The position numbers were made by a program, and so were the translations under genes. From positions 806,001 through 870,000 of the forward strand of contig NZ_AP018338.1 in NCBI RefSeq assembly GCF_002356415.1: 64,000 nt of DNA, given 5' to 3'. This document shows, one piece after another, positions 49,434-58,542 of this stretch. Each line of letters starts with the position of its first letter. The first letter of the stretch is position 1. The notes under the pieces are model-generated. The model was not told the DNA's origin and made no database searches. It worked only from the letters and a program-made list of their open reading frames with translations. The DNA is from Streptococcus oralis subsp. tigurinus. Lineage in GTDB: Bacteria; Bacillota; Bacilli; Lactobacillales; Streptococcaceae.

Positions 49434-50066
49434 ATGATTTACGAATTTTGTGCTGAAAATGTGACCTTACTTGAAAAAGCGATGCAGGCTGGAGCTCGTC
49501 GAATCGAACTTTGTGATAATCTAGCAGTTGGTGGGACAACACCAAGCTATGGAGTGACTAAGGCAGCTGTTGAACTGGCAGCTAACTATGATAGCACCAT
49601 TATGACCATGATTCGTCCCCGTGGTGGCGACTTTGTCTATACTGATCTTGAAATAGCAATTATGCTGGAAGACATTCGTTTGACTGCTCAGGCTGGAAGT
49701 CAAGGAGTAGTTTTTGGGGCATTGACTGCCGATAAGAAGTTGGATAAGGCTAATCTTGAGAAGCTGATTGCCGCATCTAAAGGGATGGAAATTGTCTTTC
49801 ACATGGCCTTTGATGAATTGAGTGATGAAGAGCAATTGGAGGCTATTGACTGGCTAAGCCAAACTGGTGTTACTCGTATCTTAACTCGCGCTGGTGTGTC
49901 TGGGGACTCACTAGAGAAACGTTTTGCTCACTACCACAGAATTTTGGAACATGCAGCTGGTAAAATTGAAATTCTACCAGGTGGGGGGATTGACCTTGAC
50001 AACCGTCAAACCTTTATCGACCAGCTGGGCGTGACACAATTGCATGGAACTAAGGTTGTCTTTTAA
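49434..50066 (+). CDS. cutC: CutC family protein
   Basis: 210-residue TIM-barrel protein. Motifs: EFCAENV at the N-terminus, GARRIELCDNLAVGG, MIRPRGGDFVY, and LPGGGID near the end. Named for copper homeostasis in E. coli, but the biochemical role is not established. It is a little shorter than E. coli CutC. A hairpin follows at once (50079-50102). Confidence 0.9.
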   Translation: MIYEFCAENVTLLEKAMQAGARRIELCDNLAVGGTTPSYGVTKAAVELAANYDSTIMTMIRPRGGDFVYTDLEIAIMLEDIRLTAQAGSQGVVFGALTADKKLDKANLEKLIAASKGMEIVFHMAFDELSDEEQLEAIDWLSQTGVTRILTRAGVSGDSLEKRFAHYHRILEHAAGKIEILPGGGIDLDNRQTFIDQLGVTQLHGTKVVF

Positions 50067-50078
50067 AAAATAGAAAGG

Positions 50079-50105
50079 AACTGCTAGCTTTTGGTAGCAG
50101 TTTTA
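50079..50105 (+). terminator. Hairpin between cutC and the YjbR-like gene
   Basis: AACTGCTA (50079-50086)/TAGCAGTT (50095-50102), followed by only four T's (50101-50104). It could terminate cutC or mask the start of the next gene, whose ATG is 8 bases beyond. Confidence 0.6.
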
Positions 50106-50109
50106 ACTT

Positions 50110-50766
50110 ATGTTTGAAATTTTTAAATCCTATCAGTTTAATAAAGAAAAAGCCCATGCCTATGGTTTTGTAGAAAATGAGGAAGTCTGGACTTACAGTT
50201 GCCAGATTTTGCAGGGTGACTTTTTCATGACAGTCTCCATTACTACTGATAATGTGAGTTTTCAGGTCTTTGACCAGGAAACGGGTGACCTCTATCCTCA
50301 AGTACATATGGAAAGTATGCGGGGAAGTTTTGTAGGAAGTGTCCGCGAGGCTTGTTTGGAGATTCTCTACCAGATTCGGAAGGATTGCTTTGATGTGCAG
50401 GATTTTATCTGTCCTCAGACTAAGCGAATCATGTCTAAAGTTCAGGAAAAGTATGGTAATCAGTTGGAGTATCTGTGGGAAAAGTCGCCTGATACAGCAG
50501 TGTTAAGACATGAAGGAAATAAGAAGTGGTATGCTGTTATGATGAGAATCCCATGGGATAAGCTGGAAAAGGGCAGAGAAGGGCTAGTCGAAGCAGTCAA
50601 TATCAAACACGATCAAGTGGCTGACTTGCTTTCAAAAAAAGGCATTTATCCAGCCTTTCATATGAACAAACGCTACTGGATTAGTCTGGCGCTTGATGAT
50701 AGTTTGCTAGATGAAGAAGTGTTAGAACTCATCGAAAGAAGTTGGAATTTGACTGTGAAAAAATAA
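50110..50766 (+). CDS. MmcQ/YjbR-like protein with extra N-terminal domain
   Basis: 218 residues. The C-terminal half (KKWYAVMMRIPWDKL, VNIKHDQVADLLSKKGIYPAFHMNKRYW, then an acidic helix) is the YjbR/CyaY-like fold found in MmcQ proteins, of uncertain function. The N-terminal 100 residues form a second domain that usually accompanies it in Firmicutes. No Shine-Dalgarno sequence lies close to the ATG. AAGGA is present only in front of the preceding hairpin. Confidence 0.8.
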   Translation: MFEIFKSYQFNKEKAHAYGFVENEEVWTYSCQILQGDFFMTVSITTDNVSFQVFDQETGDLYPQVHMESMRGSFVGSVREACLEILYQIRKDCFDVQDFICPQTKRIMSKVQEKYGNQLEYLWEKSPDTAVLRHEGNKKWYAVMMRIPWDKLEKGREGLVEAVNIKHDQVADLLSKKGIYPAFHMNKRYWISLALDDSLLDEEVLELIERSWNLTVKK

Positions 50767-50850
50767 GGAAAGTTACTTGAGTTTTCAAATACTTTCAATT
50801 AGCAAAATATTCTTTACTGAAGAAATTTTCAGAAAATATTGGATTTTTTC

Positions 50851-50879
50851 TTGACAAGAGATTTTTCCTATGCTAAAAT
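50851..50879 (+). promoter_or_regulatory. Leucine operon promoter
   Basis: TTGACA (50851-50856), 17 bases, TAAAAT (50874-50879) with TGC before it. Confidence 0.85.
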
Positions 50880-50915
50880 ACTTAACAAGACATCAAACGA
50901 AGGAGAAAGTCAAAC

Positions 50916-50969
50916 ATGAAAACAGCTAAGTTTAATCAATTTGCTTTGTTGTTGAGGTACTCGGGCTAG
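50916..50969 (+). CDS. leu operon leader peptide
   Basis: 17 residues, MKTAKFNQFALLLRYSG, with GGAG 8 bases upstream. Three consecutive TTG leucine codons (50946-50954) are placed so that a stalled ribosome would affect folding of the RNA behind it. This is the classic arrangement of an amino-acid-sensing attenuator. The sequence shows it directly; regulation by leucine is inferred. Confidence 0.8.
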   Translation: MKTAKFNQFALLLRYSG

Positions 50970-50997
50970 TGCAAAAGCATTAGTCCTGTTTGGCTTA

Positions 50998-51046
50998 CCA
51001 AGCGGGAGTAAATCAACATCTCGCTTGGGTTTCTGAGCGAGATGTT
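50998..51046 (+). promoter_or_regulatory. leu attenuator: antiterminator and terminator
   Basis: Terminator: AACATCTCGCT (51015-51025) pairs perfectly with AGCGAGATGTT (51036-51046), T-run after. Antiterminator: CCAAGCG (50998-51004) pairs with CGCTTGG (51022-51028), which takes up part of the terminator's left arm, so only one can form. An earlier hairpin lies at about 50963-50987 (CTAGTGC/GCATTAG). Confidence 0.85.
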
Positions 51047-51080
51047 TTTTTAAAACCATATTTGGAAAAGGGGAAATCTT

Positions 51081-52643
51081 ATGCGAACAGTTGAATTTCT
51101 AGATACCAGCCTTCGAGATGGAGAGCAGACACCTGGCGTTAACTTTTCAATCAAGGAAAAAATTGCAATTGCAAGGCAGCTGGAGAAGTGGGGCATTTCA
51201 GCCATCGAAGCTGGTTTTCCAGCTGCTAGCCCAGACTCATTTAAGGCAGTTCAGGAGATTGCTAAAGTCTTGAAGAAAACGGCGGTAACTGGTCTAGCAC
51301 GTTCGGTCAAGTCTGATATTGATGCTTGTTATGAGGCGCTCAAGGATGCCAAGTATCCTCAGGTTCACGTCTTTATCGCCACCAGTCCGATTCACCGTAA
51401 GTATAAGCTCAATAAGAGCAAGGAAGAGATTTTGGAAGCAATCAGTGAACATGTTTCTTATGCTCGTTCTAAGTTTGAAATCGTCGAATTCTCTCCTGAA
51501 GATGCGACTAGAACAGAGTTGGATTTCCTCTTGCAAGTCGTTCAAACAGCGGTGGATGCTGGTGCGTCTTATATCAATATCCCTGACACGGTTGGATTCA
51601 TCACGCCAGAAGAGTACGGAGCTATCTTCAAATACTTGATTGAGAATATCAAGACGGATCGTCAGATTATCTATTCACCTCACTGTCATGATGACCTCGG
51701 AATGGCAGTGGCTAACAGCCTTGCTGCTGTCAAGAACGGTGCAAGACGTGTTGAAGGGACTATCAATGGTATTGGGGAGCGAGCTGGGAATGCTGCTTTG
51801 GAAGAAATAGCAGTGGCCCTCAATATTCGCCAAGATTACTATCGGGCAGAGACAAGTATTGTCCTAAATGAAACCATTAATACGTCAGAAATGGTTTCTC
51901 GCTTCTCTGGTATTCCAGTTCCTAAAAACAAGGCTGTCGTTGGTGGTAATGCCTTCTCTCACGAGTCTGGTATTCACCAAGATGGAGTTCTTAAAAATCC
52001 TCTTACCTATGAAATCATTACACCTGAATTGGTCGGTGTCAAGAGTAACAGTCTTCCGCTTGGAAAATTGTCAGGTCGCCATGCCTTTGTTGAAAAACTA
52101 AGAGAACTGGCCCTAGATTTTACAGAAGAGGATATCAAACCACTCTTTGCTAAGTTCAAGGCACTAGCAGACAAGAAACAAGAAATCACAGATGCAGATA
52201 TTCGTGCGCTGGTCGCTGGAACCATGGTTGAAAATCCAGAAGGCTTCCACTTTGATGATTTACAACTTCAAGCTCATGCAGACAATGATATTGAAGCGCT
52301 TGTTAGCCTGGCTAATATGGATGGTGAGAAAGTTGAATTTAATGCGACAGGGCAAGGTTCCGTTGAAGCAATCTTTAACGCTATCGATAAGTTCTTTAAC
52401 CAATCCGTCCGTTTGGTGTCCTATACCATTGATGCTGTGACAGATGGAATTGATGCTCAAGCTCGTGTCTTGGTTACTGTTGAAAACAGAGATACAGAGA
52501 CCATCTTTAACGCGACAGGTCTTGACTTCGATGTATTGAAGGCTTCGGCGATTGCTTATATCAATGCCAATACCTTTGTTCAAAAAGAGAATGCTGGTGA
52601 GATGGGGCGCAGCGTTTCCTACCGAGACATGCCTAGTGTGTAA
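51081..52643 (+). CDS. leuA: 2-Isopropylmalate synthase
   Basis: Condenses 2-oxoisovalerate with acetyl-CoA, the first committed step to leucine. 520 residues. DTSLRDGEQTPGVNFS (residues 8-23), SPHCHDDLGMAVANSLAA and GNAALEEIAVAL belong to the catalytic HMGL barrel. The C-terminal 150 residues are the leucine-binding regulatory domain. AAAAGGGGAAA precedes the ATG. First gene after the attenuator. Confidence 0.97.
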   Translation: MRTVEFLDTSLRDGEQTPGVNFSIKEKIAIARQLEKWGISAIEAGFPAASPDSFKAVQEIAKVLKKTAVTGLARSVKSDIDACYEALKDAKYPQVHVFIATSPIHRKYKLNKSKEEILEAISEHVSYARSKFEIVEFSPEDATRTELDFLLQVVQTAVDAGASYINIPDTVGFITPEEYGAIFKYLIENIKTDRQIIYSPHCHDDLGMAVANSLAAVKNGARRVEGTINGIGERAGNAALEEIAVALNIRQDYYRAETSIVLNETINTSEMVSRFSGIPVPKNKAVVGGNAFSHESGIHQDGVLKNPLTYEIITPELVGVKSNSLPLGKLSGRHAFVEKLRELALDFTEEDIKPLFAKFKALADKKQEITDADIRALVAGTMVENPEGFHFDDLQLQAHADNDIEALVSLANMDGEKVEFNATGQGSVEAIFNAIDKFFNQSVRLVSYTIDAVTDGIDAQARVLVTVENRDTETIFNATGLDFDVLKASAIAYINANTFVQKENAGEMGRSVSYRDMPSV

Positions 52644-52654
52644 AGGAGAAGGCT

Positions 52655-53692
52655 ATGACAAAGAAAATAGTAGCTCTAGCAGGGGATGGAATCGGTCCAG
52701 AAATCATGGAAGCTGGTTTAGCAGTTCTGGAAGCTCTAGCTTCAAAAACAGGTTTTGACTATGAAATAGATAGACGCACCTTTGGAGGTGCAGGTATTGA
52801 TGCTACTGGGCATCCCTTACCTGATGAAACCCTCAAGGCAAGTAGAGAAGCAGATGCTATCCTTCTGGCGGCTATCGGTAGTTCCCAGTATGATGGGGCA
52901 GCGATTCGCCCTGAACAAGGCTTGCTGGCTCTTCGTAAGGAACTCAATCTCTATGCCAATATTAGACCTGTTAAGATTTTTGACAGTCTCAAGCATTTGT
53001 CACCTCTCAAATCGGAACGAATTGCTGGTGTAGACTTTGTCGTGGTGCGTGAGTTGACAGGTGGGATTTACTTTGGAGATCATATCCTAGAAGAGCGCAA
53101 AGCGCGTGATATCAACGACTATAGCTATGAGGAAGTGGAGCGGATTATTCGCAAGGCTTTTGAAATTGCAAGAAGTCGCAGAAAAATCGTTACTAGTATC
53201 GATAAGCAAAATGTTCTAGCGACATCAAAACTCTGGCGGAGAGTAGCTGAGGAGGTTGCGCAGGATTTCCCAGATGTAACCTTGGAACACCAGTTAGTGG
53301 ACTCAGCTGCCATGCTTATGATTACAAATCCTGCTAAATTTGATGTCATCGTGACAGAAAATCTTTTCGGAGATATTCTATCAGATGAATCAAGCGTTCT
53401 ATCTGGCACGCTTGGAGTCATGCCATCAGCTAGTCATTCTGAAAAAGGTCCAAGTCTTTATGAACCTATTCATGGTTCGGCACCTGATATTGCAGGTCAA
53501 GGAATTGCCAATCCTATTTCCATGATTTTATCAGTTGCCATGATGCTGAGAGATAGTTTTGGGCGTTCTGAGGATGCAGGGCGTATCGAACAAGCTATAG
53601 AAGCCAGTTTGGCAGCAGGCATTTTAACAAGAGATATAGGAGGTCAGGCTTCGACCAAGGAAATGACGGAAGCTATTATTGCAAGGTTATGA
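52655..53692 (+). CDS. leuB: 3-Isopropylmalate dehydrogenase
   Basis: NAD-dependent oxidative decarboxylase, third step to leucine. 345 residues. GDGIGPEIM at the N-terminus, VVRELTGGIYFG, and YEPIHGSAPDIAGQGIANP are family signatures. AAAGGAG lies before the ATG. It is translationally coupled to the following small gene by an ATGA overlap. Confidence 0.97.
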   Translation: MTKKIVALAGDGIGPEIMEAGLAVLEALASKTGFDYEIDRRTFGGAGIDATGHPLPDETLKASREADAILLAAIGSSQYDGAAIRPEQGLLALRKELNLYANIRPVKIFDSLKHLSPLKSERIAGVDFVVVRELTGGIYFGDHILEERKARDINDYSYEEVERIIRKAFEIARSRRKIVTSIDKQNVLATSKLWRRVAEEVAQDFPDVTLEHQLVDSAAMLMITNPAKFDVIVTENLFGDILSDESSVLSGTLGVMPSASHSEKGPSLYEPIHGSAPDIAGQGIANPISMILSVAMMLRDSFGRSEDAGRIEQAIEASLAAGILTRDIGGQASTKEMTEAIIARL

Positions 53693-53958
53693 AGTTAGAT
53701 GAAAAAATTACTCTAGTTCTTTTGATTTGGAATGTCATGGTTTTCTTGATTTATGGCATTGACAAATCCAAGGCAAGGAGAGGTGCTTGGCGCATCCCAG
53801 AGAAAATTCTCTTGACTATAGCACTTGTCTGTGGTGGATTTGGCGCTTGGTTAGCAGGAATGACCTTTCACCACAAGACTAGAAAATGGTATTTTAAAAC
53901 GGTTTGGTTCCTTGGGATGGTAACCACACTTGTAGCCTTATATTTCATTTGGAGGTAA
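53689..53958 (+). CDS. DUF1294 membrane protein inside the leu operon
   Basis: 89 residues with three hydrophobic segments. DKSKARRGAWRIPEKILL and GGFGAWLAGMTFHHKTRKWYF are the DUF1294 signature. Function unknown. It is embedded between leuB (4-base overlap) and leuC (3-base gap), so it is expressed with leucine synthesis, but no role in it is known. Confidence 0.88.
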   Translation: MKLDEKITLVLLIWNVMVFLIYGIDKSKARRGAWRIPEKILLTIALVCGGFGAWLAGMTFHHKTRKWYFKTVWFLGMVTTLVALYFIWR

Positions 53959-53961
53959 TAG

Positions 53962-55344
53962 ATGGCAGGAAAATCGATTTTTGATAAATTATGGAACCGT
54001 CATGTCATCACAGGAGAAGAGGGGCAGCCCCAACTCATGTATGTAGATCAACACTATATTCACGAGGTGACCAGTCCCCAAGCCTTTCAAGGATTACGAG
54101 ATGCGGGGCGCAGATTGAGACGGCCAGACTTGACATTTGGAACTTTTGATCATAATGTACCAACGGTCAATATCTACGATATTCGAGATGTGATTTCTAA
54201 GGCTCAAATTGATAAGCTTGCTGAAAATGTTGAGGAGTTTGGGATTGAACATGCAGCCCACGGTTCTGAGAAGCAAGGGATTGTTCACATGGTTGGTCCA
54301 GAAACAGGACGGACCCAACCAGGAAAATTCATCGTCTGTGGAGACAGCCATACAGCCACCCACGGGGCTTTCGGAGCTATCGCCTTTGGGATTGGGACTA
54401 GTGAGGTCGAGCATGTCTTTGCCACCCAGACCCTCTGGCAGGTCAAACCCAAGAAAATGCTGGTAGAATTCACTGGTGTTCCTCAAAAAGGAGTTTATTC
54501 TAAGGATTACATTTTAGCCTTGATTGCCAAGTATGGCGTTGCTTGTGGTGTTGGTTACGTTGTGGAATATCGTGGGGAAGCGATTGATGCTCTGACCATG
54601 GAGGAGCGAATGACCATCTGCAATATGTCCATCGAGTTTGGCTCTAAGATGGGAATTATGAATCCAGATCAGACCACCTATGACTATCTCAAGGGACGGG
54701 AATGTGTTCCCGAAGCTTTCGAGGAGGCTGTGGCGGATTGGAAAACCCTAGTCAGCGATGACGATGCTGTTTATGATAAGGTTATCCGGATGGATGTCTC
54801 AGACTTGGCTCCTATGGTGACCTGGGGAACCAATCCTGCTATGGGCGTTGACTTTGACAGTAGCTTCCCAGAAATTAAGGATATGAACGATGAACGTGCC
54901 TATCATTACATGGACTTGGAGCCTGGTCAAAAGCCAGCGGATATTGAACTAGGTTATATCTTTATCGGGTCTTGTACCAATGCTCGTCTCAGTGACTTGC
55001 AACTGGCTGCGCGATTTGTCAAAGGGAAGAAGATTGCTCCCAATCTAACAGCAATCGTAGTGCCAGGCTCTCGTCCTGTCAAACGAGCTGCTGAGAAGTT
55101 GGGCTTGGATAAGGTCTTCTTAGACGCTGGCTTTGAGTGGAGAGACCCAGGTTGCTCCATGTGTCTAGGGATGAATCCAGACAAGGTACCTGATGGCGTG
55201 CACTGTGCTTCAACCAGTAACCGAAACTTTGAAGATAGACAGGGATTTGGTGCTAAGACCCATCTCTGCAGTCCAGCCATGGCAGCTGCGGCAGCTATAG
55301 CAGGGCGTTTCGTAGATGTTCGGCAAATGCCAGAGGCCCAGTAA
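53962..55344 (+). CDS. leuC: 3-Isopropylmalate dehydratase large subunit
   Basis: Aconitase-family isomerase with LeuD, 460 residues. The [4Fe-4S] ligands are Cys338 ([10 protein letters not shown]), Cys398 and Cys401 ([10 protein letters not shown]). [13 protein letters not shown] is the other conserved site. TTGGAGG precedes the ATG. Cluster supply presumably comes from the suf operon in the same window. Confidence 0.97.
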   Translation: MAGKSIFDKLWNRHVITGEEGQPQLMYVDQHYIHEVTSPQAFQGLRDAGRRLRRPDLTFGTFDHNVPTVNIYDIRDVISKAQIDKLAENVEEFGIEHAAHGSEKQGIVHMVGPETGRTQPGKFIVCGDSHTATHGAFGAIAFGIGTSEVEHVFATQTLWQVKPKKMLVEFTGVPQKGVYSKDYILALIAKYGVACGVGYVVEYRGEAIDALTMEERMTICNMSIEFGSKMGIMNPDQTTYDYLKGRECVPEAFEEAVADWKTLVSDDDAVYDKVIRMDVSDLAPMVTWGTNPAMGVDFDSSFPEIKDMNDERAYHYMDLEPGQKPADIELGYIFIGSCTNARLSDLQLAARFVKGKKIAPNLTAIVVPGSRPVKRAAEKLGLDKVFLDAGFEWRDPGCSMCLGMNPDKVPDGVHCASTSNRNFEDRQGFGAKTHLCSPAMAAAAAIAGRFVDVRQMPEAQ

Positions 55345-55353
55345 GGAGAGGAT

Positions 55354-55947
55354 ATGGAGAAATTTACAGTTTATACGGGAACGACTGTTCCTCTCATGAA
55401 TGATAACATTGACACCGACCAAATCCTTCCCAAGCAGTTTCTCAAGTTAATTGATAAGAAAGGTTTTGGTAAATACCTTATGTATGCTTGGCGATATTTG
55501 GATGACAAGTATACTGAGGACCCAGACTTTGTCTTTAACCGACCTGAATATCGCAAAGCTAGTATTCTCATCTCAGGGGATAACTTTGGCGCAGGATCGT
55601 CCAGAGAACACGCTGCTTGGGCTCTAGCAGACTATGGTTTTAAGGTTGTAATTGCAGGTTCTTTTGGAGATATTCATTACAATAATGAACTCAATAATGG
55701 TATGTTGCCCATTGTTCAACCTAGTGAGGTTAGAGAAAAATTAGCCCAGTTACAACCAAGAGATCAGATAACCGTGGACTTGGAACAACAGAAAATCATC
55801 TCACCAGTTGGAGTCTTCACTTTCGAAATCGATAGCGAATGGAAACACAAGCTCTTAAATGGTTTGGATGATATCGGTATTACCTTGCAGTATGAAGATT
55901 TGATTGCTGCTTATGAAAAACAACGCCCAGCCTACTGGCAGGATTAG
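55354..55947 (+). CDS. leuD: 3-Isopropylmalate dehydratase small subunit
   Basis: 197-residue swivel-domain subunit. [14 protein letters not shown] and [17 protein letters not shown] form the substrate site. It follows leuC by 9 bases with AAGGAG. Together leuA, B, C and D give a complete path from 2-oxoisovalerate to 2-oxoisocaproate; IlvE (10675) finishes leucine. Confidence 0.97.
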   Translation: MEKFTVYTGTTVPLMNDNIDTDQILPKQFLKLIDKKGFGKYLMYAWRYLDDKYTEDPDFVFNRPEYRKASILISGDNFGAGSSREHAAWALADYGFKVVIAGSFGDIHYNNELNNGMLPIVQPSEVREKLAQLQPRDQITVDLEQQKIISPVGVFTFEIDSEWKHKLLNGLDDIGITLQYEDLIAAYEKQRPAYWQD

Positions 55948-55972
55948 AAAAAATAGAAAAGGAAATAGAACT

Positions 55973-56752
55973 ATGACAAAACACATTCAATGGAACGGAA
56001 CACTTTCACAAGAAGGCTATGACATTTTAAAAGGTGAGGGCGGATGTATCGTTTGTCCTACCAAGGTTGGTTATATCATCATGACTAGCGATAAGGCAGG
56101 ACTTGAACGCAAGTTTGAAGCCAAAGAGCGTAACCGTAACAAACCAGGGGTTGTTCTCTGTGGTAGCATGGACGAGCTTCGCGCTTTAGCACAACTCAAT
56201 CCAGAAATTGAAGCCTTCTACCAAAAACATTGGGACGAAGACATTCTCCTAGGTTGTATCCTTCCTTGGAAACCAGAAGCCTTTGAAAAATTGAAAGCAT
56301 ACGGTGATGGTCGTGAAGAACTCATGACAGACGTGCGTGGTACTAGCTGTTTTGTCATCAAGTTTGGTAAAGCTGGTGAACAGTTGGCTGCTAAACTTTG
56401 GGAAGAAGGTAAAATGGTATACGCATCATCAGCTAACCCATCTGGAAAAGGAAATCGTGGTAAGGTGGAAGGTATCGGAGAACGTATCGAAGGAGCAGTG
56501 GACCTTGTCATTGAAGCAGACGACTACGTGGCATCAATCCAGCCTGACAAAACGATTGAAACTCGCTACGAACAAGGGGTGATGGTTTCTATGGTTGATA
56601 AAGATGGTAAACTCATCCCAGAACAAGGAGGAGCTCGCTCAATCTCACCAGCTCCAGTTGTGATCCGTAAAGGGCTTGACATTGATAAGATTATGATGCA
56701 CCTGTCAGATACCTTTAACTCATGGGATTATCGTCAAGGGGAGTATTATTAA
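55973..56752 (+). CDS. YrdC/Sua5-domain protein
   Basis: 259 residues from MTKHIQWNGT, with AAAAGGAAAT before the ATG. The 55904 start lies inside leuD. The YrdC fold is recognisable from EGGCIVCPTKVGYIIM, RNRNKPGVVLCGS and VYASSANPSGKGN. Sua5/YrdC enzymes make threonylcarbamoyl-AMP for tRNA modification. This one is divergent from the standard family and may be a paralogue with another role. The leuD spacing of 25 bases suggests read-through from the leu operon. A terminator follows. Confidence 0.82.
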   Translation: MTKHIQWNGTLSQEGYDILKGEGGCIVCPTKVGYIIMTSDKAGLERKFEAKERNRNKPGVVLCGSMDELRALAQLNPEIEAFYQKHWDEDILLGCILPWKPEAFEKLKAYGDGREELMTDVRGTSCFVIKFGKAGEQLAAKLWEEGKMVYASSANPSGKGNRGKVEGIGERIEGAVDLVIEADDYVASIQPDKTIETRYEQGVMVSMVDKDGKLIPEQGGARSISPAPVVIRKGLDIDKIMMHLSDTFNSWDYRQGEYY

Positions 56753-56762
56753 TATTGAAAAG

Positions 56763-56810
56763 AAGTCTAGTGTTGAGAGGGAATAAAGTCTCTACACTGG
56801 ACTTTTCTTT
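56763..56810 (+). terminator. Terminator after the YrdC gene
   Basis: AAGTCTAGTGT (56763-56773) pairs with ACACTGGACTT (56794-56804) with one G-U pair, then TTCTTT. Confidence 0.75.
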
Positions 56811-56844
56811 AGAAATTCTTTTCTTTTTTTATAGGATATGATAT

Positions 56845-56900
56845 TCTATATATGAAATAGGATTTTGAAATATTAAATACTGACTAGTCTATATATGAAA
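56845..56900 (+). repeat. 13-bp direct repeat before the McrB-like gene
   Basis: TCTATATATGAAA occurs at 56845-56857 and again at 56888-56900, 43 bases apart start to start (about four helical turns). The second copy ends 14 bases before the ATG. It could be an operator pair. Confidence 0.45.
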
Positions 56901-56913
56901 ATGGAGCTACAAA

Positions 56914-58542
56914 ATGGAAGAAAAATTAAATTATTGGATGATAGTTGCAGGAGGAGGTGGAAAAGTTTGGTCCCTATTTAAAGAAGAGAATATAGCTTGT
57001 ATAGATTTTGATTCTAATTTGTCTAGTATTCTAGATTATAAAAATCCTCAAGAATTGAAACAGGGAAAACAGAGAGATAAATTTATTTGGAAATTTGCTC
57101 ATGACATAAAAAAAGATGATTACATAATAGCTACCACAGGGGTTAAGGAAATTTTAGGAATTGGTCAATGTGTGAAACCTTATTATTTTGACGAATCTAA
57201 AAAAACATTTAAACATTGTATTGGTGTTAAATGGTTGAAAGTAGATGGTGGATGGGAATACCAAGGTAAAAAAGGTACAAGACAAACCATCAACTGGGAT
57301 AGAAATTCAGAACGTATCAATTTATATAAATCTATTATAAATGGTACATACAGAAAAAATATAGAGAAAATTGTTATGTATAAAAATATTAACGATTATT
57401 TAGATAAATTAAAAAAATCCAAAAACCTCATCCTCCGTGGTGCTCCTGGCACAGGAAAAACTTATCTTGCTAAAGAAATTGCCAAAGAATTAACGGGTGG
57501 CAACGAAGACCAAATCGAATTTGTACAGTTTCACCCTTCCTATGATTATACGGATTTTGTAGAGGGGTTGAGACCAATCCTGGTAAATGATGGACAGATT
57601 AACTTTGGCTTGCAGGACGGCATTTTTAAGAAGTTTTGTCAGAAGGCTAAAGAAGCTCAAAAAACTGGAGGCCAAGATAATTTTGAGGAAACGTGGACTA
57701 GGCTAACGGATGCTATCAATGAAAAGCAAGGACAATACTTCTTTCCTCGTAGTTCTGTTCCAGCCAGTCTAAACAGTCAAGGGAATGTGAAGTTTGATTC
57801 TCCTGTTGCTACCAAAGAAAAAGTGTATCTTTTGTACAAGGGTGAAGAGACTAATTTAAAGTACGAAACTTATCAAAAAATTGTTTTGGATCACATGAAA
57901 GAAAGTTATGGATTATGTGATTATGTATCTCCAACGATTGACACAGACAAGAAATTCGTTTTCATCATCGATGAAATCAACCGTGGGGAGATTTCTAAGA
58001 TTTTTGGGGAACTCTTTTTCTCTATTGATCCTGAATATCGTGGCGAAAGGGGGAGTGTTTCCACCCAGTATGCTAATTTACATGAGACGGATGAGAAATT
58101 TTATATCCCTGAAAATGTCTACATCATCGGAACAATGAATGATATTGACCGTTCAGTAGATACCTTTGATTTTGCTATGCGTCGTCGTTTCCGTTTTGTT
58201 GAAGTTACTGCTGAAAGCCAGTTATACATTCTAGATAAGAAACTAGATGGACATGAGGAAGAAGCGAAAAAACGTTTAAGAAACTTGAACGCTGCTATCA
58301 AAAACGTTCAGGAGTTAAACAGTCATTATCATATCGGACCAAGTTATTTCCTTAAGTTGGAAGAAGTGGATTTTGACTATGAGTTACTCTGGTCTGATTA
58401 CCTCAAACCTCTATTGGAAGATTACTTACGTGGTTCTTATGAGGAGGCCGAAACTCTGGATACATTGAAAAAAGCATTTGATCTGACAAATAAAGAGCAA
58501 ACAGATCAGCAAGATACTGGTGATAATGATGCGGATAACTGA
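56914..58542 (+). CDS. McrB-like AAA+ GTPase with EVE-like N-terminal domain
   Basis: 542 residues, motor and recognition subunit of a McrBC-type modification-dependent nuclease, a phage defence. Residues 1-135 resemble an EVE/PUA-like domain (WMIVAGGGGKVW; FAHDIKKDDYIIATTG; ILGIGQCV; FKHCIGVKWL), known elsewhere to bind modified bases. The AAA+ part has Walker A GAPGTGKT (176-183), Walker B FIIDEINRGE and the McrB signature MNDIDRS (from 408). The first 500 bases look more AT-rich (28% GC in one line) than the core (38%). Overlaps the McrC-like gene. Confidence 0.85.
   Translation: MEEKLNYWMIVAGGGGKVWSLFKEENIACIDFDSNLSSILDYKNPQELKQGKQRDKFIWKFAHDIKKDDYIIATTGVKEILGIGQCVKPYYFDESKKTFKHCIGVKWLKVDGGWEYQGKKGTRQTINWDRNSERINLYKSIINGTYRKNIEKIVMYKNINDYLDKLKKSKNLILRGAPGTGKTYLAKEIAKELTGGNEDQIEFVQFHPSYDYTDFVEGLRPILVNDGQINFGLQDGIFKKFCQKAKEAQKTGGQDNFEETWTRLTDAINEKQGQYFFPRSSVPASLNSQGNVKFDSPVATKEKVYLLYKGEETNLKYETYQKIVLDHMKESYGLCDYVSPTIDTDKKFVFIIDEINRGEISKIFGELFFSIDPEYRGERGSVSTQYANLHETDEKFYIPENVYIIGTMNDIDRSVDTFDFAMRRRFRFVEVTAESQLYILDKKLDGHEEEAKKRLRNLNAAIKNVQELNSHYHIGPSYFLKLEEVDFDYELLWSDYLKPLLEDYLRGSYEEAETLDTLKKAFDLTNKEQTDQQDTGDNDADN

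Noticed and set aside
50880..51080. T-box leader for leuA
   Set aside because: There is no T-box sequence and no specifier stem; the short leader peptide with three Leu codons explains the region.
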